Source of the DNA: JBGOUJ01 sp041477005
Lineage (GTDB): Bacteria; Acidobacteriota; Terriglobia; Bryobacterales; JACQDG01
Assembly (NCBI GenBank): GCA_041477005.1
Contig: JBGOUJ010000272.1
Coordinates: 1-9,640 of the forward strand
DNA length: 9,640 nt
Direction: 5' to 3'
The position numbers were made by a program, and so were the translations under genes. The notes under the pieces are model-generated. The model had not been told where the DNA came from. It worked only from the letters and a program-made list of their open reading frames with translations, and made no database searches. Every line of letters starts with the position of its first letter. The stretch's first letter is position 1. Of this stretch, positions 1-6,424 are shown piece after piece.

Positions 1-976
1 CGGCTATTGTCACGTCGTAGTACTTCCATTCCCTCGCATGACCCAGGGTATTCGACCAGCTCCTTCTTCTCGATCTAACCAGCAGTCCGTTAACGTCGTG
101 ACGAACAAACTCGTCAAAAGGCTGCCCGGCGGTGACGATTACGGGCATGCCACACGCCATGGCTTCAGTAATGGTGAGGCCAAGAGAATCAACACTTGCG
201 GGATAGACATAGACGTTCGCTAGATGATAGCCCGCTGGCGGCCTCGACACACCGACAAAGAACTCAATATTAGCCTCGCGCCCAACGATTTCGCCAACCT
301 CGGGAGCATTATGTCGCAAAACGTCGATGGGGAGCTGAGAGTGGATAATCAGCTTCGTCTCGCGCTTCTCTCGCCGCGAAAGCCCCCCCCAGGCTCTCAC
401 GAGCCTGTGGGTTCCCTTTCTCAAGTTGCCAAAGCTCATGCCGGCATTGTGGAAGTACACCACTGAGTCGCTGGTCAGGTTCCGGCCTTGCGGTGAGAAC
501 AATTCGCAGTCAACGCCCCACGGTACAAACTGGGCGATGCCCGTGCCGGCGAAAATCCTGTGCGTAAGCTTTGTATGGCAAATGATCAGGTCGAAGTGGC
601 TACAATAGAAAGCCATCGGCAAGACATATCCCAAACCAAAGAAAACCGTCCTGACACCCTTCCCCTTGCACTCCGCCATCGGCGCGGGATCCAGTTGTTC
701 ATTGAACAGCACAATGCGGATCTGATTCGAGTCAAGCCAACTGCGAAACTCGTCTAAGTCCGCGATTCCTGTGTAAGGACACCGAGGACAGGTGCCCATT
801 CTGCTGGACGAGTAATGAACGTTGCCAAGATTCCAGTCTGGACCAAAATCGTATTCCTCTCCACCGCGGGCGAAGATGAAAACGTCATGACCGAGTCTCT
901 GGAGGCCATTCATGAAGCTCCGACTCAAATAAGCCGCACCTCTCTCAAGCCAGCTGGTCACGATTCCGATTCTCAC
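1..976 (-). CDS. GT4-type glycosyltransferase, partial (3' end beyond left edge)
   Basis: The frame is open for 325 codons from a GTG at 974-976 to the window edge with no stop, so the C-terminus is missing. The start is read as VRIGIVTSWLERGAAYLSRS, a Rossmann-type first strand followed by a Gly-containing loop, typical of GT-B family 4 enzymes. The second Rossmann half carries the nucleotide-sugar binding segment SLGLTITEAMACGMPVIVT (residues ~264-282), a classic GT4 motif. The first acid of its EX7E pair is Asp263 rather than Glu; the second is Glu271. A CxxC pair (Cys63, Cys66) is present. Expected role: transfer of a sugar from an activated donor to a growing glycan on the cytoplasmic side. 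The GTG overlaps the preceding gene's stop as GTGA, and GGGGGAG lies 5 bases upstream, supporting this start. Acceptor and sugar are unknown. The family call is firm. Confidence 0.9.
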   Translation of the reverse strand, partial: MRIGIVTSWLERGAAYLSRSFMNGLQRLGHDVFIFARGGEEYDFGPDWNLGNVHYSSSRMGTCPRCPYTGIADLDEFRSWLDSNQIRIVLFNEQLDPAPMAECKGKGVRTVFFGLGYVLPMAFYCSHFDLIICHTKLTHRIFAGTGIAQFVPWGVDCELFSPQGRNLTSDSVVYFHNAGMSFGNLRKGTHRLVRAWGGLSRREKRETKLIIHSQLPIDVLRHNAPEVGEIVGREANIEFFVGVSRPPAGYHLANVYVYPASVDSLGLTITEAMACGMPVIVTAGQPFDEFVRHDVNGLLVRSRRRSWSNTLGHAREWKYYDVTIA

Positions 977-2139
977 GATGGCTCCCCCTGGAGAAAGAAC
1001 ACAACTAGCAGGTTGTTCCTGACGAGGCAGCGGAATCTTGAGTAAAGATAGACGCGAAAGGCATGATAGTGGTCGAGCCACCAGAAAGCGGGCCAGGCGA
1101 ACACTATGAAGTGCGCCGTGTGTCGCCGCAGTCGTTCCAGCTCTGCGATTGCCATCTGATCGTCTGGCGGCGGTCCCCAATATTGACCCTCTCTTTCCAG
1201 AAATGGGATTCGCCTGCGCCCAGCCAGGAACGCCCCAACCCCCCATTGCTCCTCGTCGACGAGGATAAACGGGCTCCCGGGCGATAGGAGTGAATCAAGT
1301 TCACTCACAGCCATCGCCACGCGAGGCCACCATGAATTTTGCTTCCAGGCATTGGTGTCTGCGTGGATACCCATGCCGTCGAACGCGCGACTCAGGGCGA
1401 GACACTTCTGCTCATAGCCGAAGAGACCGAACCTCAGCCTTTCCTCAAAGGTCTTGCCAGTATAATTGTTGGCGTCGTGTTTTCGATAGAGCCCTTGTGG
1501 CATCGAGAGTTTCCTTACGAGACCGAAAGCCGGCGCCATCGCGGAAAGGAAGGAGTCTGATCCACACACTTCAAATCCCTGCTGTGGCAGCGGAAGGACC
1601 CTTTCTAGGAACCAGCGCGCCCATGCATTGCCCGATGTAGGTGCGGCTGGAAACGCCCCCTCGGGGCCGTACTGAATCACCCGTTCTCGCAGATTTCCTT
1701 CCGTAAGCGTGGGTGACTGTATCTCCCCAGTCCGCCTACCATCTCGGTCCGTTATCCACATCGGCCAGTGCACCTTCGTAACGTCGGCCTGAAGGACCAG
1801 CGGAGCGGCCTTTTGTAACGTGTCAGGCAGGAGGGCGTCATCGGCATCGAGGAAGCAGACCACATCCCCGCGGCTGGCCGAAAAACCTGCATTTAGAGCC
1901 GAGGCTTGCCCGCCGTTCTCCTTCAAAACCGGCATTACCCGTTTACCATAACCAGCGATTATCTCCCCGGACTTATCGGTCGAACCGTCGTCAACCACAA
2001 TCACTTCAGTGTTGGGGTAGGTCTGGCTCAGAGCGCTCTCGATGGCGTATCTCAGGAAGCACCCGTAGTTGTAATTGTTGATAATAATACTCACAAGCCG
2101 AGGCTCGATGGACCTAATCGCCGGGTCGAGCATTGTCAT
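973..2139 (-). CDS. Family 2 glycosyltransferase with extra C-terminal domain
   Basis: A GT-A fold domain occupies residues ~14-215: VSIIINNYNYG, then VIVVDDGSTD (47-55), the GGQASALNAG donor-binding region and the metal-binding DADD (98-101). No membrane anchor precedes it. Residues ~285-388 form a further segment not needed for GT2 catalysis, marked by FILVDEEQWG, YWGPPPDD (320-327) and AFWWLDHYHAFR (351-362); I recall this pattern in other glycan-cluster proteins but cannot name the domain. Start choice: the first ATG (2137-2139) overlaps the methyltransferase stop as ATGA but lies only 1 base from AAGGAG. The ATG two codons later (2131-2133) has the ideal 7-base spacing, so translation may begin there. 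The stop overlaps the GT4 start. Probable role: adds a sugar during assembly of the exported glycan; donor and linkage unknown. Confidence 0.92.
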   Translation of the reverse strand: MTMLDPAIRSIEPRLVSIIINNYNYGCFLRYAIESALSQTYPNTEVIVVDDGSTDKSGEIIAGYGKRVMPVLKENGGQASALNAGFSASRGDVVCFLDADDALLPDTLQKAAPLVLQADVTKVHWPMWITDRDGRRTGEIQSPTLTEGNLRERVIQYGPEGAFPAAPTSGNAWARWFLERVLPLPQQGFEVCGSDSFLSAMAPAFGLVRKLSMPQGLYRKHDANNYTGKTFEERLRFGLFGYEQKCLALSRAFDGMGIHADTNAWKQNSWWPRVAMAVSELDSLLSPGSPFILVDEEQWGVGAFLAGRRRIPFLEREGQYWGPPPDDQMAIAELERLRRHTAHFIVFAWPAFWWLDHYHAFRVYLYSRFRCLVRNNLLVVFFLQGEPS

Positions 2140-2756
2140 TCTCCTTGGTCCCGCCGCCGCTCAGAAACGATGAAAAGCTTCTGTTGCAGCCCCTCTATTT
2201 TTTGGGGAAGAATCAAGGATGTGCAGGCTAGTCCCGAACTTCGGTACATCGCTTCATAGTCATGCACGCACACGTGATCAGCCACATCCCAAGACCATTC
2301 CTCACTCCAATCCACATGAAGCAAATATGTCGAAACGGAGAGCAGCTTCTTCACGAAACTGATGACAACCTCCGCGGGGTGGTGGAGGAAGACCTCGATG
2401 GCAGTCGAGAGAGCATATCTATCCCCCGGCAGCGGCAAGGTCGAATAAATATCGTATTGCTGGAAGGTGATATTAGTGCATCCGCTGCAGTAAATTCTGG
2501 CGCGGTCGAGCTGGTCGGGACTCAAATCGATGGCGGTAATCTGTGACTCGGGGAAGGCTCTAGCCAGTACCCTAGTGACGCGGCCAAACCCGCAACCGAT
2601 TTCCAAAATAGTGCTTACAGCTAGGCTCTTCATTGACAGTGCGTCCAGAATAAACCGCTCCTGCAGACGGTAGTATTTGGAGGAGAGGCGCTCTTCCCGG
2701 GAGTAGGACTTGCCGCGCTCTAGCCAATACCGATTGGTGTCGAAATCGGGTTGCAT
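2136..2756 (-). CDS. Class I SAM-dependent methyltransferase
   Basis: A 206-residue protein, close to a minimal class I methyltransferase. SAM-binding motif I is ILEIGCGFGRVT (50-61); motif II is AIDLSPDQL with acidic Asp77 that should hold the ribose hydroxyls; QQYDIY (99-104) fits the adenine-binding motif. The post-motif region EVFLHHPAEV and the HVDWSEEW stretch sit where substrate residues normally lie. There is no signal peptide or membrane segment, so it is cytosolic. The gene starts 15 bases after the ABC gene's stop, with AAGGGA overlapping and following that stop about 11 bases before the ATG. Its own stop overlaps the following GT2 start (ATGA). The context suggests methylation of a sugar or a glycan end, which in some systems caps chain growth; that is inference, and the substrate could be something else. 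Confidence 0.88.
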   Translation of the reverse strand: MQPDFDTNRYWLERGKSYSREERLSSKYYRLQERFILDALSMKSLAVSTILEIGCGFGRVTRVLARAFPESQITAIDLSPDQLDRARIYCSGCTNITFQQYDIYSTLPLPGDRYALSTAIEVFLHHPAEVVISFVKKLLSVSTYLLHVDWSEEWSWDVADHVCVHDYEAMYRSSGLACTSLILPQKIEGLQQKLFIVSERRRDQGE

Positions 2757-2771
2757 TTGGTGAAGATCCCT

Positions 2772-4589
2772 TCAAACAGCCCGCGGAATGTCAACGGAGG
2801 TCCGACGCCCGAACTGCACGGCATGGAAGCGCCAGTAAGGGCCTCGAGCAGCCAGGAGTGCGGCGTGAGTGCCCTGTTCGACAACACGGCCGCCATTCAG
2901 GACAACAACGCGATCGGCGCGCCGGATCGTCGAAAGGCGGTGCGCGATGATAAATGTGGTGCGTCCCTGCTTCAGACGCTCCACGGCCTCCATGACGAGC
3001 GCTTCGGTTTGAGCGTCCAGGGATGACGTTGGCTCATCCAGGATCAGGATCGGGGCGTCCTTCAGCAGCGCCCGGGCGATTGCCAGCCGCTGCTTTTCTC
3101 CGCCGGAGAGGGTGGCGCCCCGCTCTCCGATCACGGTGTCGTAGCCCAAAGGCAGCCGCTCAATGAACTCGGCCGCATTCGCCGCCCCCGCGGCCGTTTC
3201 AATTTCGGCGCGCGTGGCGTGCGGACGCCCGTATCCGATGTTGTCCGCCACGCTGATAGGAAGCAGGAATGGATCTTGCAGCACCACCGCCACCTGGGCC
3301 CGCAGGCTGGTGAGCTGGATCTGCCGGAGGTCCAACCCATCCACGGCCACACACCCTTCCCATACGTCGAAGAAGCGGGGGATCAGCGATACCAGCGTCG
3401 TCTTCCCCGCGCCCGTCCGGCCAACCAGCGCCAACGTCTCGCCGGGGCGGGCCTCCAGATGGATGCCATGAAGCACTGGCCGGCCCGGTCCATAGCCGAA
3501 GGTGACGTTCTCGAATCGAACCAGACGGCCCTGTCCTTCCCGGCAAGGCGGCAGGGGTTTGGCTCCCGGCAAGTCCGGCACCACTTCGTCGGCGTCGAAC
3601 ACCTCGAGCACCCGTCGCGCGCCGGCCGCCGCGGACGCAAAACCAGAGGAGAGCATGGCCAGGCTCTGGAGCGGCGCATACAAGGAAGCCAGGTAGGCGA
3701 AGAACACGAGCAGCCCCCCCACGGAGACAGAACCCCGTAACACGTGCAGGCCGCCCAACAGCATCACCGCCGCCGTGCCCAGCGCGGTCACGGAGCTGGT
3801 GCCGTACTGGAACTGCAGTTGCGCCGTGATGGCGTGAAGGCTGGCCTTGACGGTTTGGGTGGAAAGTCGCCGGAACCGGTCGGTCTCGTACTGCTCGCGG
3901 CAGAAGGATTGCACCACCGGCAGAGCGGTCAGAGTCTGCTCGGCCAGCGAGGCCATCTCGCCCTGGAGCTCCATCTGGCGGAGTGTCCGTCGCTCCATGG
4001 GTCCGGCGAAAAGCCGGACCAGCAGCGCCAGCGGAGGGACGGCGAGCAGGGCAATAAGGGAGAGGAAGCGGTCCATCCGCCACAGCACCGCCAGCATCGC
4101 CGCCAGGCTGACCACGGAGGTGATGATCGGAAGGCAAACCGACAGCACCAGGTCCCGCAGGCAACCGCTCTCGCTCGTCACCCTTCGAACCAGGTCGCCT
4201 GCTGGCCGCCGGCCGTGGAACCGCATGGAGAGCCGCTGCAGGTGATCGAACAACTCCGCTCCCAGGTCGTAGATCATGCGATTGCCAACCCCGGCCGTCA
4301 AATAGCCCTGCGCGACCGCCACGATCTGACCCCCGAGGAACAGCACAACCGTGGCGGCGGCCAGAATGCCTATTAGGGCAGCCGGCGAGTGTTCGGCCAA
4401 TAGGGCGGCGATCCACGCCGGCGGGTGCGCCGCGTTCTGATTCAGCAGAACATGATCCACCAGAATCTTGGTCGGCCACGGCTTGAGAACATCCATCCCG
4501 ACCCCGAGGAGCATGAGCAGGCTAATTCCGGTTAGGCCCCGCCAGTGGGGACGAGCATACGGAGCCAAGCGCCGCCACCAGGGTTTCAT
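2772..4589 (-). CDS. ABC exporter half-transporter, second of a tandem pair (ABCB/MsbA-like)
   Basis: 605 residues from the chosen ATG (4587-4589), the usual size of a half-exporter. The N-terminal ~320 residues form a six-helix exporter domain (hydrophobic runs near 21-33, 71-95, 150-170, 176-194, 265-282, 288-312), beginning with the cytosolic MKPWWRRLAPYARPHW and the motif LKPWPTKILVD. The nucleotide-binding domain is complete: A-loop Tyr366, Walker A GRTGAGKTT (390-398), Q-loop Gln438, signature LSGGEKQ (494-500), Walker B ILILDEP with catalytic Glu519, and H-loop His550. An earlier in-frame ATG at 4616 would add nine residues (MAAWAGGDG) and a 31-base overlap; I prefer 4589 because it gives an ATGA overlap with the upstream stop and the N-terminus typical of the family. 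It probably pairs with the upstream ABC protein to export a glycolipid, oligosaccharide or other amphipath. Confidence 0.95.
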   Translation of the reverse strand: MKPWWRRLAPYARPHWRGLTGISLLMLLGVGMDVLKPWPTKILVDHVLLNQNAAHPPAWIAALLAEHSPAALIGILAAATVVLFLGGQIVAVAQGYLTAGVGNRMIYDLGAELFDHLQRLSMRFHGRRPAGDLVRRVTSESGCLRDLVLSVCLPIITSVVSLAAMLAVLWRMDRFLSLIALLAVPPLALLVRLFAGPMERRTLRQMELQGEMASLAEQTLTALPVVQSFCREQYETDRFRRLSTQTVKASLHAITAQLQFQYGTSSVTALGTAAVMLLGGLHVLRGSVSVGGLLVFFAYLASLYAPLQSLAMLSSGFASAAAGARRVLEVFDADEVVPDLPGAKPLPPCREGQGRLVRFENVTFGYGPGRPVLHGIHLEARPGETLALVGRTGAGKTTLVSLIPRFFDVWEGCVAVDGLDLRQIQLTSLRAQVAVVLQDPFLLPISVADNIGYGRPHATRAEIETAAGAANAAEFIERLPLGYDTVIGERGATLSGGEKQRLAIARALLKDAPILILDEPTSSLDAQTEALVMEAVERLKQGRTTFIIAHRLSTIRRADRVVVLNGGRVVEQGTHAALLAARGPYWRFHAVQFGRRTSVDIPRAV

Positions 4590-6388
4590 GCCATCACCCC
4601 CGGCCCAGGCTGCCACGCCTGTAAAGTGTGGAATCGGTGGTAGGAGCCCACGTTCGCCAACAGCTCCGGGTGGGTCCCCTCCTCGATGATCCGGCCGTCC
4701 TCGATCACCACGATGCGATCAGCCTGGCGGATCGTGGAAAGCCGATGAGCGATGATGAAGGTTGTGCGGCCCTTCATCAATCGCTGGAGAGCCTCCAGCA
4801 GCGAGGATTCGGTCTGGCTGTCCAGAGCGGACGTCGGCTCGTCGAGAATCAAGATCGGAGCGTCTTTCAGCAGCGCGCGCGCGATGGCCAGCCGCTGCTT
4901 CTCCCCTCCCGAGAGCGTAGCTCCTCTCTGTCCGATAACTGTGTCGAACCCATTGTGCAGCCGCCGGACAAACTCAATCGCATTGGCTGCCTCGGCTGCC
5001 GCCTCAATCTGGGCGCGGCTAGCCCCGGGGCGTCCGTAAGCAATATTCTCCGCCACGCTCGAAGGCCTCAGGAAGGGCTCCTGTAGCACAAGGGCGACCT
5101 GAGAACGCAGGTCGAAGAGCCGGACCTGACGAGCATCCGCGCCGTCTATAATGACCCGGCCATCCCAGGGGTCGAAGAAACGGGGAATCAAGGAAGCCAG
5201 GGTCGTTTTGCCCGCTCCCGTAGGTCCGACAAGCGCCACGGTCTCGCCAGGACGCGCCTCCAGCGTTACACCCTTCAGGACCGGACAGCCCGGTTCGTAG
5301 CCGAAGGTCACCGACTCCAGCCGCACGTGACCCGTGACGGTCAGCGATCTTGCCCCTGGCGCCTCCAGGACCTCCGGGCCGGCGTCGAAGATCTCCAGCA
5401 CACGGTCGACGCTTGCCTGAACCCCTTTCATCGCGGCGTAGTTTTGCAACAGGGCCTGCCAGGCGGACTGCATGGTCCGCATATAGCTCAGGAAAACAAC
5501 CAGGCTTCCGAACGATAAGGCTCCGGAAAGGACCCGCCGGCCGCCTAAGTAGAAAACAGCGGTCGTCCCTAATACAAAGGTCACGCCGTTCACCATGCCG
5601 TAGGCGCTATTGAGCAGAGAGGCGCGTTGCGAGAGATCCACGGCCTCTTCCGCCAGGTTCCGAAAATGGAGCCGGTTGCGTGTCTCGCTGCCGAACGCTT
5701 GAACCACAGGAATGGACGTTAAGGTTTGGAGGACAAAGCTCAGCAGCCGTGACCTGTTTTCCCGTTGCGTCCGCGCCCGGTGCTTGACCTTGTCGCCAAA
5801 GTAGAGAGCCGAGGCGGCAAGCAGCGGCGCCATGGCCAGGGAAGCGGTCGCGAGGACAGGGTCCAGCCGGTACGAGACGACGGTGATGATGGCGAGCGCA
5901 ACCAGACGCTGCCAGGGGGACACCATCAGACCTTCCGTCGCTAGACAGACGCACCAGGCGTCGTCGGTCAGCCGATTCACCGCATCGCCCACGGCTCTCC
6001 GGGCGTGGAACAGCAGGGAGAGGCGTTGCAAGCGATGAAAGAGGTCCGCCGCGAGGTCGTACACCATTCGCTCGCTAGCAGCCGTCCAAGCCAGGCTGAG
6101 AGCCCCGTCGATGGCGGCGCGGACGGCGAACAGGACCAGACTAGCCAGAGCGGCTACGACCACGAGGGCCTCAGGACTCAGGCTGACCGAGAAGATCGAG
6201 AAAGCTGAAGGCGCGTGGGCGGACAGCGTGTCCACAAGCAGCTTCAGTGGCCACGGATCGAGCACGGTGATGGCCGAAAGCGCTGTGGTGAGCCCAACTG
6301 TCAGCAGCAGGGCCCGCCATTGACGCCTGGCGTACGGGACCAGGCGCTTGTACCGCGAGAGGCCGGTTTTGGAACTTGCCTCCGTCAT
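4586..6388 (-). CDS. ABC exporter half-transporter, first of a tandem pair (ABCB/MsbA-like)
   Basis: 600 residues: an exporter membrane domain (~25-315), then an ATPase domain (~353-590). The N-terminus includes VLDPWPLKLLVD, matching the PWP motif of its neighbour. All ATPase motifs are intact: Tyr364 (A-loop), Walker A GPTGAGKTT (388-396), Gln436, signature LSGGEKQ (492-498), Walker B with Glu517, and His548. It is clearly paralogous to the next gene; long stretches around the signature, Walker B and H-loop are nearly identical, implying tandem duplication and probably a heterodimer. Unlike many heterodimeric exporters, neither partner shows a degenerate Walker B glutamate. The start lies 36 bases after the fusion-gene stop with only a weak ribosome site (CGGGG about 9 bases upstream). 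No peptidase C39 domain is fused, so peptide leader cleavage is not suggested. Cargo is unknown but the neighbours point to a glycan-containing molecule. Confidence 0.95.
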   Translation of the reverse strand: MTEASSKTGLSRYKRLVPYARRQWRALLLTVGLTTALSAITVLDPWPLKLLVDTLSAHAPSAFSIFSVSLSPEALVVVAALASLVLFAVRAAIDGALSLAWTAASERMVYDLAADLFHRLQRLSLLFHARRAVGDAVNRLTDDAWCVCLATEGLMVSPWQRLVALAIITVVSYRLDPVLATASLAMAPLLAASALYFGDKVKHRARTQRENRSRLLSFVLQTLTSIPVVQAFGSETRNRLHFRNLAEEAVDLSQRASLLNSAYGMVNGVTFVLGTTAVFYLGGRRVLSGALSFGSLVVFLSYMRTMQSAWQALLQNYAAMKGVQASVDRVLEIFDAGPEVLEAPGARSLTVTGHVRLESVTFGYEPGCPVLKGVTLEARPGETVALVGPTGAGKTTLASLIPRFFDPWDGRVIIDGADARQVRLFDLRSQVALVLQEPFLRPSSVAENIAYGRPGASRAQIEAAAEAANAIEFVRRLHNGFDTVIGQRGATLSGGEKQRLAIARALLKDAPILILDEPTSALDSQTESSLLEALQRLMKGRTTFIIAHRLSTIRQADRIVVIEDGRIIEEGTHPELLANVGSYHRFHTLQAWQPGPGVMA

Positions 6389-6424
6389 TGGTCGAACCCC
6401 GGTCTCAGAGGCAGTTCCAACCGA

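Noticed and set aside
3744..4376. Plus-strand frame of 210 codons opposite the ABC gene
   Set aside because: Gln/His/Arg-rich antisense of codons for Leu and Ala; no recognisable motif.
3199..4479. Long minus-strand frame (426 codons) inside the second ABC gene
   Set aside because: Out-of-frame shadow of the ABC gene in GC-rich DNA; Gly/Arg/Pro-rich with no domain, while the overlapping frame has every ABC motif.
4590..4616. Upstream ATG for the second ABC gene
   Set aside because: Adds MAAWAGGDG, which is atypical for the family, while the ATG at 4589 has an ATGA overlap with the preceding stop.
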